Source: Thermodesulfobacteriota bacterium
GTDB lineage: Bacteria; Desulfobacterota; Thermodesulfobacteria; Thermodesulfobacteriales; Thermodesulfobacteriaceae
DNA: 64,000 nt
Direction: 5' to 3'
Assembly (NCBI GenBank): GCA_013153525.1
Contig: JAADEG010000033.1
Location: 1-64,000, forward strand
Shown: in pieces, positions 10,066-20,864 of the stretch
How the letters are laid out: the number at the start of each line of letters is the position of its first letter
How positions within the stretch are numbered: the first letter of the stretch is position 1
Notes under the pieces: model-generated
The model's input: only the letters and a program-made list of their open reading frames with translations
The model's database searches: none
Told to the model about the DNA's origin: nothing
Position numbers and translations under genes: made by a program

Positions 10066-10095
10066 TTGACTAAAAATTAGTTTTTTATATACAAT
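10066..10095 (+). promoter_or_regulatory. candidate sigma70 promoter for the 21-haem cytochrome/cytochrome b pair
   Basis: TTGACT (10066-10071), 18 nt, TACAAT (10090-10095). It lies about 67 nt upstream of the chosen ATG, in a gene-free AT-rich stretch following paaK. Good box matches. Confidence 0.55.
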
Positions 10096-10162
10096 AAGTA
10101 ACAATTGCGGTAAGGGTTTTTTGTTTGTTGAAAAATTTAAATATAGAGGGAGGGAGAAGCGG

Positions 10163-12526
10163 ATGAAAAATCTTTATAAGAATCCTATTTTCTTGCTTCT
10201 CTTATTTATCGTATTAATAGGGGGGTATTTAGGGTTTTCTAACGATCTTTACGCAGTAGGTTATTCAAGTAAAGGATGTTTAAAGTGTCATGGAGAGAAG
10301 ATGCTTCCGAAGGTATTACCTAATGGAGAGAAGATGAGTCTTTATGTAAATCCGAAGAGGTACAAAAAGTCTGTTCACGGACAAATGGATTGTATTTTCT
10401 GTCATCGTTCTCTTGATTTTTCAAAACATCCGAGACCTATTAAGATAAAAAGTAAAGAAGCTTATGCAAAAAAGGTTTGTCGTTATTGTTTAATGTGTCA
10501 TTCAGCGGATAGTTTGGGCTTTTTCCACAAAAACGCAGTTAAAGGAAAGGTTACTTGTGATGTTTGTCATACTGCTCATTACATAAAGTCTATGAGACAA
10601 ATCGCTAAGGAGACTAAAGGATGTTTAAAGTGTCATGGAGAGAAGATGCTTCCGAAGGTATTACCTAATGGAGAGAAGATGAGTCTTTATGTAAATCCGA
10701 AGAAATTTGCTCGTACCAATCATGCAAAAATAGGATGCTTTGCCTGCCATTACGACATTTACAATGCAGTGAGACATCCCGTTCCTGCTAAAATTAAGAG
10801 TAAAGAGGCTTTTACGAAAAAAATTGTTAAGAGGTGTTTGCTTTGTCATAGTTATAGTGCTCTTGCGAGGTATAAAGGACATGCTTATGTGATTAAAAAA
10901 GGTATTTCTTGTATCAAGTGTCACGGATATCACGAAAAACCAGCATTTAAAATTTGGAAAAGAAAGGCAAGCATTAATGAATTTTGTTTAAAGTGTCACA
11001 GTTTAGCTTTAACTAAGAAGTTACCAGACGGTGAAGTAATGTCAGTACAAGTTAAAAGAGAAGTTCTTTTACATTCAGTTCATAAAAACTTAAAGTGTAC
11101 TGATTGTCACGCTGGTTTTTCTAAAACCAGACATCCTATTTATCACTGGAAGAGTAAAGAAGAATATCTTAAAAACATGGCAAAAATCGTATGTCAGAGG
11201 TGTCATACCGATGCTCAATTAAAGAAAAATCCTGCACATTATCAGCTTGCTAAAAGAGATTCTTGTATTAAGTGTCATGGATATCACAATGTTAAACCTA
11301 TAAAAGCTGTTGCAGAACTTCCTGTCAATGAATATTGTTTAGTGTGTCACAGAGGAAATTTGATAAAGAAAATGGAAAATGGAGAAGTTCTTTCTGTTCA
11401 AGTAAAAGAAGAAGCACTTTTACACTCCGTTCACAAGAACTTAAAGTGTACAGATTGTCATAAAGGATTTTCAAAACAAAGCCATCCGTTTAGGAAGTTT
11501 AAGTCAATTGCAGATTACAGAAAAATGGCAACCAAAATCTGTGCAGAGTGCCACAGTAAAGAAGTTGCACTTTATGAAAAAGGCGCTCACGGAATGGCTT
11601 TTGCAAGTGGTAAGAAAAATGCACCTAATTGTTTGAGCTGTCACGGATATCATCAAGTAAAGAAGCTTGCTACTGCAAAAGAAAAAATGGAAATATGCGT
11701 GAAGTGTCACAAAGATGCTTTTAATGCCTTTAAGGATAGCGTGCACTACATAGCAATGAAAAAAGGAAATAAAAATGCACCTGCGTGTTCTGATTGTCAT
11801 GGAGCACACGGAATAAAAGTAGCCTCTGTTGCAGATCTTACTAATAATTGCTTAAAGTGTCACAAAGGAGTAGAAGTAGCTCACAATACATGGCTTTATA
11901 ATCCACCTTTTACTTTAACCACATTTGTTAAAGCCCACTTTAAAGGTGCTTCTTGTGCTGTGTGTCATGCAAAAGGTAAAAAAGCCATTATGGTTTCTTT
12001 AGTTAAAGTAGCTACGAAACAACCTATAAAGATAGAAGAAGTAGCAAAAGTTCTTGGAATTTCTGTAAGTGCGGTTCGTTCAGAAATAGATAAAAACGGA
12101 GATGGAGTAATTCAAGGTAAAGAACTTTGGAGATTTTTAAATAAACTTAATAGAGAAGTTAAAGTAAAAACTAAAGGTAGATTGGTAATGCTTAATCCTA
12201 ACGACGCTCACAAAATCCTTGATAAAACTCACGCAATTGGAAAGTGTAGTGTATGTCACAATGTAAAAGCAAACTTTAAAGGGGAGCTTGAACTTATAAA
12301 CGATAAGCTTCAGCCTCAAAGTTTTACTCTTGCTAAAAAAGCGTTGAATTCAGTTTATGCAATACCAACCTTGAGACACTTCTATGTGCTTACTCTTACC
12401 AAAATAAGTATATTAGATTTATTGTTTATAATTGCAGTAATAGGAGGAATTTGTTTTGGACTTGGTCATCTTACGCTTAGAATTTTAACTGCACCAATTA
12501 GAAGAAAAAGAAGGGAGGGTAGATAA
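10163..12526 (+). CDS. 21-haem membrane-anchored c-type cytochrome
   Basis: A 787-residue multihaem cytochrome with 21 CXXCH motifs by direct count. An N-terminal hydrophobic signal (NPIFLLLLFIVLIGGYLGF) and one C-terminal membrane helix (ILDLLFIIAVIGGICFG) place the haem domain in the periplasm. The start is ATG 10163 because GGAGGGAGAAG precedes it; the track start (TTG, 10121) lacks a site. An EF-hand-like loop DKNGDGVIQGKE (about residues 641-653) lies between haems 20 and 21. The haem domain is repetitive, with HSVHKNLKCTDCH twice and an exact 89 bp repeat near the N-terminus. TAATG coupling to the cytochrome b gene suggests a CbcL/CbcAB-like quinol-oxidising complex, but the family assignment is inferred. 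Confidence 0.9.
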   Translation: MKNLYKNPIFLLLLFIVLIGGYLGFSNDLYAVGYSSKGCLKCHGEKMLPKVLPNGEKMSLYVNPKRYKKSVHGQMDCIFCHRSLDFSKHPRPIKIKSKEAYAKKVCRYCLMCHSADSLGFFHKNAVKGKVTCDVCHTAHYIKSMRQIAKETKGCLKCHGEKMLPKVLPNGEKMSLYVNPKKFARTNHAKIGCFACHYDIYNAVRHPVPAKIKSKEAFTKKIVKRCLLCHSYSALARYKGHAYVIKKGISCIKCHGYHEKPAFKIWKRKASINEFCLKCHSLALTKKLPDGEVMSVQVKREVLLHSVHKNLKCTDCHAGFSKTRHPIYHWKSKEEYLKNMAKIVCQRCHTDAQLKKNPAHYQLAKRDSCIKCHGYHNVKPIKAVAELPVNEYCLVCHRGNLIKKMENGEVLSVQVKEEALLHSVHKNLKCTDCHKGFSKQSHPFRKFKSIADYRKMATKICAECHSKEVALYEKGAHGMAFASGKKNAPNCLSCHGYHQVKKLATAKEKMEICVKCHKDAFNAFKDSVHYIAMKKGNKNAPACSDCHGAHGIKVASVADLTNNCLKCHKGVEVAHNTWLYNPPFTLTTFVKAHFKGASCAVCHAKGKKAIMVSLVKVATKQPIKIEEVAKVLGISVSAVRSEIDKNGDGVIQGKELWRFLNKLNREVKVKTKGRLVMLNPNDAHKILDKTHAIGKCSVCHNVKANFKGELELINDKLQPQSFTLAKKALNSVYAIPTLRHFYVLTLTKISILDLLFIIAVIGGICFGLGHLTLRILTAPIRRKRREGR
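10270..10358 (+). repeat. 89 bp exact direct repeat, copy 1
   Basis: This stretch, encoding a CLKCHGEKMLPKVLPNGEKM module, recurs without mismatch at 10615-10703, 345 bp downstream and in frame. Perfect identity at synonymous sites points to a recent internal duplication or gene conversion. Confidence 0.95.
10615..10703 (+). repeat. 89 bp exact direct repeat, copy 2
   Basis: The second copy of the 10270-10358 repeat, inside the same cytochrome gene. The flanks diverge at once (AGG versus AAA after the repeat). Confidence 0.95.
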
Positions 12527-13161
12527 TGAAAAAGAGAGTATATTTGCATCCAGTTCCTGTAAGAATTTGGCACTGGGTAAATGCTATAAGCTTTATAATC
12601 CTTATTTTGACAGGACTTCAAATAAGATTTATAGGAAAAACAGAGTGGATTTCTTTTCATACAGCTGTAAAAATACACAGCGTATTTGGTTTTATTCTTC
12701 TTGCTAATTACCTGTTGTGGTTTTGTTATTACTTTTTTACTGGAAAGTTTTTTAAGATTTATATTCCACCCTTTTGGAAGCCTGTAGATTGGATATCCGG
12801 AATGATAAGGCAGGCACTTTATTACGGTTATGGAATAATGGTAGGTAAAAAGAATCCCCATCATCCAAGCCCTGAGCACAAGTTTAACCCTCTTCAGCAA
12901 GTAGCCTATCTTATGATAATGATGGTGTGTATTCCTTTACAAATTCTTACTGGTCTTGTTTTATGGGATCCTGTTAAGTTTGCTTGGTTAGGGAAGCTTT
13001 TAGGTGGACTTCAAGTAGTATCTTTAATTCATACAGGTTTATGGGTATTTTACGGATTTTTTATTTTTGTTCACATTTATTTAAGTACTTTGGGACATAC
13101 ACCTCTTGCTCACATTATTGCAATGATTACTGGATACGAAGAAGAGGAAGAAGAACATTAA
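12526..13161 (+). CDS. four-helix cytochrome b subunit (HydC/cytochrome b561-like)
   Basis: A 211-residue integral membrane protein with four main hydrophobic helices. The histidines expected for two b haems are seen in RIWHW (H16), KIHSVFG (H51), SLIHTG and FVHIYLSTLGH, the pattern of Ni-Fe hydrogenase/thiosulfate-reductase b-type subunits. It overlaps the 21-haem gene by one base (TAATG). It most likely oxidises menaquinol and passes electrons to the periplasmic haem wire, though reverse flow is possible. It ends in an unusual acidic tail (EEEEEEH). A terminator follows immediately. Confidence 0.9.
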   Translation: MKKRVYLHPVPVRIWHWVNAISFIILILTGLQIRFIGKTEWISFHTAVKIHSVFGFILLANYLLWFCYYFFTGKFFKIYIPPFWKPVDWISGMIRQALYYGYGIMVGKKNPHHPSPEHKFNPLQQVAYLMIMMVCIPLQILTGLVLWDPVKFAWLGKLLGGLQVVSLIHTGLWVFYGFFIFVHIYLSTLGHTPLAHIIAMITGYEEEEEEH

Positions 13162-13167
13162 AAATGT

Positions 13168-13190
13168 TGCCCGCGTTTGCGGGCACTTTT
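13168..13190. terminator. bidirectional intrinsic terminator between convergent genes
   Basis: A perfect 7 bp stem TGCCCGC/GCGGGCA with loop GTTT. It is flanked by CTTTT on the plus side and A-rich sequence on the other side, so it can serve both the cytochrome b gene and the convergent small gene. Confidence 0.8.
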
Positions 13191-13467
13191 AAAATTCTTC
13201 TTCCTCTATAGGTTCTTCTTCTTCGTAAAGGTATTCTTGTTCTTCAATCTTGAATCTAAATTCATCAGACTTAGATGGGATGTGAGGTACCCTTATAATT
13301 TCCCACAACTGATCTAATTCAAGAGGAAGATCTGGATCCGTTTGACAGATTTCACAGTGTTTAATATGCTTTTCTACGAGTTCTTTCATTTTTATTGGAG
13401 AAAGAGTAAAATTTCTTACCTCTTGATACCAATCTCTTATAAGAGTTTTTAGTCTCTCACATCTCAC
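13189..13467 (-). CDS. small acidic CXXC protein, function unknown
   Basis: A 92-residue protein not matched to a family I recognise. A HIKHCEICQ motif (H-x3-C-x2-C) near the middle could bind zinc and is reminiscent of the zinc-finger part of anti-sigma factors, but no membrane helix is present. The last 20 residues are almost all acidic. It has a good ribosome site (AAAGGAGG on the coding strand). It is convergent with the cytochrome b gene and divergent from trpS. Confidence 0.7.
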   Translation of the reverse strand: MRCERLKTLIRDWYQEVRNFTLSPIKMKELVEKHIKHCEICQTDPDLPLELDQLWEIIRVPHIPSKSDEFRFKIEEQEYLYEEEEPIEEEEF

Positions 13468-13599
13468 TCTTTTATCCTCCTTTATGTTTTTTCACCTACA
13501 AATTTAAATCATAAAATTTTTTTGAAAAGCGTTTAATTTGTTTATTTTTCGGAATTTTATGATAAGTTTTTAAAAAAAATTACAAAAGGGGTGAGAAAA

Positions 13600-16656
<3,057 letters not shown>

Positions 16657-16790
16657 TTATAAGTACGAACCAAAAAAAATAAAGGCAAACGATTTTAAGA
16701 AAAATGAACTAACCTTTTAAAAATCCTTTAAAAATTTATAAAAATTAAAGAAAATCGGGAAATATTTCTTAAAACATGACTTAAAAAGAC

Positions 16791-16818
16791 TTGACTTAGA
16801 AAGAAAAGAAAATAAAAT
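16791..16818 (+). promoter_or_regulatory. candidate sigma70 promoter for dodecahaem cytochrome pair
   Basis: TTGACT (16791-16796), 16 nt, TAAAAT (16813-16818), 47 nt before the ATG of the first dodecahaem gene. It sits in a 251 bp gene-free AT-rich region between ligA and the cytochrome; nothing else stands out there. Confidence 0.5.
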
Positions 16819-16865
16819 CAGGTAGATAGGGGAAGGAATTTTAATATTATTAGGAGGTAGTTTGG

Positions 16866-17651
16866 ATGAAGGGAAGGGTGAGATTGGAGTGGATTTATTT
16901 ATTAGTGTTAGCGTTATTTTTGTGGGTAGGGAATGGATATGGAGCAGAGTCAGCGAAGTTAACGAATGCTGACTGTATTAAGTGTCACAAAAAAGAGGTT
17001 TCTCAGATAAATGCTCATGGTGGCAAACACAAATTAGTAGGATGTTTGGGGTGTCATAAAGGGCATTATCCAATGATACCTTTTTCTAAGATGATACCTA
17101 AGTGTTCTGAGTGTCACCATGGGAAACCACACTTTAAGCTTTCTCATTGTGAAAGATGTCATTCAAATCCTCACGAACCGTTAGTTATGAATCTTGCGAA
17201 GGGATACTTTAAAAAGGAGTGTATGACATGTCACAAAAAGGAAGGCGAGGAACTTGCTAAGTATCCTACTAAGCACAGTAAGTTAGCGTGTAATACATGT
17301 CATGTTCAGCACGGCTACATACCTCCTTGTTTAAGGTGTCACAAGCCCCATCTTGCAGGACAAACTAATAAAGATTGTAAACTTTGTCACGCTGCTCACA
17401 GACCAGTACCAGTTACTTATGGTATGAACATACCCAATGCTTATTGTACGGCTTGTCATTCCAAGATTGGAAAGATGTTAGCTTCTACTCATACCAAGCA
17501 CAGAAAACTTAAGTGTGTATTTTGTCACAGAGGTCGTCATAAGATAATACCATCTTGTGAGGCTTGTCATGGTGAGCCTCACCCAATGGTAATGGTAAAA
17601 GGAAAGAAATGCCTTGATTGCCATATGGATGCCCATGCATTGATTAAGTAA
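16866..17651 (+). CDS. periplasmic/secreted dodecahaem c-type cytochrome A
   Basis: 261 residues with a signal peptide (WIYLLVLALFLWVGNGYG) and 12 CXXCH motifs at about residues 37, 60, 80, 95, 119, 142, 155, 171, 194, 217, 231 and 249. Spacing shows three consecutive tetrahaem modules, each of the form CXXCH...KH..L.C.XCH...P.CXXCH...CXXCH. All extra histidines needed for bis-His ligation are present in the KH and PH/AH positions. A strong ribosome site AGGAGG precedes the ATG. It is followed after 23 bp by a paralogue. The role is probably electron transfer across the periplasm or beyond; the family is not one I can name. Confidence 0.9.
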   Translation: MKGRVRLEWIYLLVLALFLWVGNGYGAESAKLTNADCIKCHKKEVSQINAHGGKHKLVGCLGCHKGHYPMIPFSKMIPKCSECHHGKPHFKLSHCERCHSNPHEPLVMNLAKGYFKKECMTCHKKEGEELAKYPTKHSKLACNTCHVQHGYIPPCLRCHKPHLAGQTNKDCKLCHAAHRPVPVTYGMNIPNAYCTACHSKIGKMLASTHTKHRKLKCVFCHRGRHKIIPSCEACHGEPHPMVMVKGKKCLDCHMDAHALIK

Positions 17652-17674
17652 AAATTTTTGAGGAGGGAAGAAAA

Positions 17675-18583
17675 ATGAAGGAGGTGTTAAAGAAAGTATT
17701 AGCGGTAGGAAGTTTAATAGGACTTTTAAGTTTACCTATAGGTGTTGGTGGAGCCCAGGCTAAGACTAAGAAGCCAGGAGTTTTTACCAATAGTATATTA
17801 AAGCCTGGAATAGTACCTCAAAAGACCAATGCTTATAATATGCCTGTTAAACCTCTAACTACGAGCGACTGTGCAAGGTGTCACAAGTATGAGTTTACTA
17901 CGATAAAAGAGAAGGGTGGAAGGCACAGGTTAAAGTGTACATTCTGTCACGAACAATTTCATGTTTATAATCCTACGAAACATAATTGGTCTGAAATAAT
18001 GCCAAAGTGTAGTCATTGTCATCCGTTGGTTCACGGAAAGAAGTTTAGTAATTGTGAGAAGTGTCATTCTAATCCGCATGCTCCAACCTTAGAAATGAAA
18101 ATCACTCCTTGGTTTGCAAAGCAATGTAAAGAGTGTCATCCTACGGAGTATAGAGAAACTGTAAAGTATCCAAGTAAACACACCAAAATTGGATGTACAG
18201 CTTGTCACCACACCAGACATGGATACATCCCCCAGTGCTTTGAATGTCATAAAGGTAAGCCACACTATAAGTGCATGGCAACGAGCAAAGGATGTGAAAA
18301 GTGCCACAATCCACACGAACCACTTCACTTTGGTAGGTTTGCAAAGAATACGCCTAACAGCATTTGTGCAGCTTGTCACTCTGTAGAGTACAAGAAGATA
18401 GAGACTACAAAGAGTAAACACCATTATGTAGCTTGCGTAGCATGCCACATTAAACACGGATACATACCTAAGTGCACTATGTGTCATAAACATCCACATA
18501 GTGCAGCATTACTTAAAAAGTTCCCCAATTGTTTACAGTGTCACATTGATGTACATAACTTACCTGTAGGAAAAGCAAAATAA
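17675..18583 (+). CDS. periplasmic/secreted dodecahaem c-type cytochrome B
   Basis: 302 residues with a signal peptide ending near GGAQA, a spacer of about 35 residues without haems, then 12 CXXCH motifs in the same three-by-four modular layout as the preceding gene (shared HGYIPxCxxCH and CxKCHSNPHxP motifs). The two genes are clearly tandem paralogues and co-transcribed; a strong terminator follows. The longer N-terminal spacer is the main difference and could serve partner binding. Confidence 0.9.
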   Translation: MKEVLKKVLAVGSLIGLLSLPIGVGGAQAKTKKPGVFTNSILKPGIVPQKTNAYNMPVKPLTTSDCARCHKYEFTTIKEKGGRHRLKCTFCHEQFHVYNPTKHNWSEIMPKCSHCHPLVHGKKFSNCEKCHSNPHAPTLEMKITPWFAKQCKECHPTEYRETVKYPSKHTKIGCTACHHTRHGYIPQCFECHKGKPHYKCMATSKGCEKCHNPHEPLHFGRFAKNTPNSICAACHSVEYKKIETTKSKHHYVACVACHIKHGYIPKCTMCHKHPHSAALLKKFPNCLQCHIDVHNLPVGKAK

Positions 18584-18601
18584 AAATTAAGTAATAAAGT
18601 T

Positions 18602-18638
18602 AGAGGGGGTAAAGTATTTCTTTACCCCCTCTTTTTTT
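18602..18638 (+). terminator. strong intrinsic terminator
   Basis: A perfect 13 bp stem AGAGGGGGTAAAG/CTTTACCCCCTCT with loop TATTT, followed by a run of seven T. It separates the dodecahaem pair from the OmcS-like operon. Confidence 0.95.
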
Positions 18639-18663
18639 AATTTTAAGGTGTGATTCTGATCTC

Positions 18664-18692
18664 TTGAAAAGTTGAATTAAATGATTTAGAAT
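18664..18692 (+). promoter_or_regulatory. candidate sigma70 promoter for nanowire operon
   Basis: TTGAAA (18664-18669), optimal 17 nt spacer, TAGAAT (18687-18692). It is 50 nt upstream of the first OmcS-like gene and just after a terminator, as expected for the start of the long operon. Confidence 0.6.
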
Positions 18693-18742
18693 AAAAATAA
18701 GAAAAGTAAAAAAGTTAAAAGAGAAACTGGGGGTGATTTAAA

Positions 18743-19852
18743 ATGAGGCGTTTGTTAATTTTTTTGTTATGTTTAATGGTCTTTTTTATTTTTAAAATCC
18801 CTTCAGGATTTAGTATTTCTGGACCTTGTTCAGAGTGTCATACGATGCACAATTCACAAAACGGACAACCTGTCGCAGAAAATGGTAGTTCAACCCAACC
18901 TTTTAGAGCTCTTACTATAGGAGATTGCGTTTTTTGCCATACAGGAACGAATACAGGAACAAATAACATACCTTATGTGAATAGTAATACTCAACCTACT
19001 TATACTTTTGGAGGAGCGCGGAATACTCTTGCTGGTGGAAACTTTTATTGGGTTCAGAGTGACGATACCAAAGGACACAATGTCGTAGGAATCGCAGGAG
19101 TTGATAGTAACATAGGGCTTGTTCCGCCGGGATACGATCCCTCAAACTATCCTGAGTTTACAAAGTATCGTCCATCTACTTGGGATCATCAACTTACTTG
19201 TGCAGGAAACTTTGGGTGTCACGGAAAGTTTGACGCAAACGATCCAAGTTTAAACGATCCTTTTAAGGCGATTTCTGGAGCTCATCACAAAAACATCGTA
19301 AGAACTAACGGAACTGCACCTGCGACAGAAGTGTGGAATAGTTATAGATTTTTGTGGGGTATTAAAGGGACAGAAGATCCAAATTACGAATTAAATCCGG
19401 ATACTACCCATCACAATGGATATTACGCATCTACCAGTCCGACTGATCCAGCGTCTATAAATTACTTGTGTGGAGAGTGTCACGGAGTTTTTCATAGAGA
19501 TACTTACAACGGTACATACGCATCTCCTTGGCTTAGACATCCTACGGACTTTGACATGAACACGGTAGCTTATAAAGAATACGGAAATTATCCAAATCCA
19601 ACTCTTTTCTCTGGTAAACTTGGGGTTTCAGCAGTAGGAGATTACTTTGCAGATGTTCCTGTAGGTAATACTCAGGGAGCAGTTCTTTCTAAGGTGCTTC
19701 AAAGTTCTGGTGATGCTATAGTGCTTTGTTTGAGTTGTCACAGAGCACACGGTAGTCCATATCCTGACTTATTAAGGTGGGATTATAGTGCATGCCAAGC
19801 AGGATCTCCTTCTGCTGATTGTGGATGTTTAGCATGTCATACCAGCAAGTAA
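18743..19852 (+). CDS. OmcS-like extracellular cytochrome (nanowire subunit), copy A
   Basis: 369 residues with a signal peptide ending near GFS. Haem sites: CSECH (29), CVFCH (62), CX5CH as CAGNFGCH (153), CGECH (243), CLSCH (329), CLACH (362). The order and flanks follow Geobacter OmcS as I remember it: GPCSECHTMHNS at the N-terminus, a KGHNVV motif between haems 2 and 3, an SYRFLWG segment, a CxxCH...WLRHP pair, LCLSCHRAHGS, and a final CxxCH at the very C-terminus. OmcS has six CXXCH haems; here the third is replaced by CX5CH. It opens a long operon with propeller, barrel and prolyl isomerase genes. Homology to OmcS is from motif layout, not alignment. Confidence 0.82.
   Translation: MRRLLIFLLCLMVFFIFKIPSGFSISGPCSECHTMHNSQNGQPVAENGSSTQPFRALTIGDCVFCHTGTNTGTNNIPYVNSNTQPTYTFGGARNTLAGGNFYWVQSDDTKGHNVVGIAGVDSNIGLVPPGYDPSNYPEFTKYRPSTWDHQLTCAGNFGCHGKFDANDPSLNDPFKAISGAHHKNIVRTNGTAPATEVWNSYRFLWGIKGTEDPNYELNPDTTHHNGYYASTSPTDPASINYLCGECHGVFHRDTYNGTYASPWLRHPTDFDMNTVAYKEYGNYPNPTLFSGKLGVSAVGDYFADVPVGNTQGAVLSKVLQSSGDAIVLCLSCHRAHGSPYPDLLRWDYSACQAGSPSADCGCLACHTSK
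19301..19390 (+). repeat. near-identical 90 bp block shared by OmcS-like copies (copy 1)
   Basis: Differs from 31440-31529 at only 2 of 90 bases, both synonymous or near-synonymous third positions. It encodes the TNGTAPATEVWNSYRFLWG region. Confidence 0.9.
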
Positions 19853-19865
19853 GAGGATATTATAA

Positions 19866-20864
19866 ATGCTTAGGAGATGGTGGTATGCCTTTTTATGTCT
19901 GATTTTAGTTTACAACTTAAACGGAATAAAAGTATATGCGTTTAAAGCAGAAGTAATTAAAATTTTAAAACAGGACGATAGACACAAAAACATAGTTTTT
20001 CCTGCTGGGGTTCGGATAGATGAAAAAAATAAAATTATCTATGTGTTAGACGCTGGTAGAAGTAAAATAATTCTTTACAACTTTAACTTTCTTCCTTATT
20101 TTTCTTTTGACAAAGGTCGTGGTATAGAAAGTCCCTTGGCTATAGACATAGACGATCAAGGTAATTTATATGTGTTGCAGGAGAGTTACTTTGGTAAGCC
20201 TACGCGAATAACGGTTTTAAATCCTGCAGGGATAGTTGAAAAGGAGTTTTTTTTAAATAAACCAGAGTATGAAAACATAGCTCCTACATCTTTGTGCGTT
20301 TCTGGTAACAAAATATATCTCGTTGGAAATGGATTTCCAGGAATTCTTGTTATAGATAAGAATACTGGAAAGGTATTGAAACACATTAAGGTAACCGAAG
20401 AAATAGAGGGATATCCTACTCAAATTAGTTTCTGTGATGTTTATAAGGATAGTAATGGAAGGTTGTACTTTACGAGTGAAGATGCTGGTAAGTTTTATGT
20501 ATATGACAAATACGGTAACTTTTTGTTTAAAGGAGGAAAAAAGGGAGGAAGGTACGGACAATTAAGCAGACCTGAGGGGATAGCAGCTTCTCCGAGTTTG
20601 GGAGTTATTATAGTTATGGATTACATGAGACATACAGGGCTTGTGTACGATTACGATGACGGTAGATTTTTAGGAGAATTTGGAGGAGAAGGGTGGTCAC
20701 CAGGGTGGTTTGCAGGTCCTAAGGACATAGATATAGATAAAGAAGGTAGAATTTACATCGTTGATACCTTTAATAAAAGAGTGCAAATTATAATTTTAAC
20801 CGCAGGAAAAGAAGAGGGAGTTTGGTCTCCTACTTTTGTAACTCCCCTTCAGCCGGTAAAATGA
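19866..20864 (+). CDS. NHL-type beta-propeller exported protein
   Basis: 332 residues with an N-terminal signal (YAFLCLILVYNLNG). NHL-like blades repeat throughout: NKIIYVLDAGRSKIILYN, GNLYVLQ, PEGIAASPSLGVIIVMD, GPKDIDIDKEGRIYIVDTFNKRVQI. Six-bladed propellers of this type commonly bind proteins or act as structural platforms. It lies 13 bp after the OmcS-like gene and overlaps the barrel gene by ATGA. In the Geobacter osc cluster a propeller (OscD, from memory) affects nanowire morphology, which makes this the likely counterpart. Confidence 0.85.
   Translation: MLRRWWYAFLCLILVYNLNGIKVYAFKAEVIKILKQDDRHKNIVFPAGVRIDEKNKIIYVLDAGRSKIILYNFNFLPYFSFDKGRGIESPLAIDIDDQGNLYVLQESYFGKPTRITVLNPAGIVEKEFFLNKPEYENIAPTSLCVSGNKIYLVGNGFPGILVIDKNTGKVLKHIKVTEEIEGYPTQISFCDVYKDSNGRLYFTSEDAGKFYVYDKYGNFLFKGGKKGGRYGQLSRPEGIAASPSLGVIIVMDYMRHTGLVYDYDDGRFLGEFGGEGWSPGWFAGPKDIDIDKEGRIYIVDTFNKRVQIIILTAGKEEGVWSPTFVTPLQPVK

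Noticed and set aside
9993-10162. Gene-free stretch before the 21-haem cytochrome as a small gene or RNA
   Set aside because: It is simple A-rich sequence with a promoter; no reading frame with a ribosome site and no stable fold is visible.
12085-12123. Reading the EF-hand as a dockerin module
   Set aside because: Only one calcium loop is present; dockerins have two duplicated segments and no cohesin partner is seen.
12466-12900. 144-residue minus-strand ORF across the cytochrome b gene
   Set aside because: Shadow of the coding strand; no ribosome site, and both plus-strand genes are clearly real.
18743-19852. Calling the OmcS-like proteins MtrC/OmcA-type decahaem cytochromes
   Set aside because: They have only six haem sites, no lipobox, and a layout that follows OmcS rather than the MtrC domain order.
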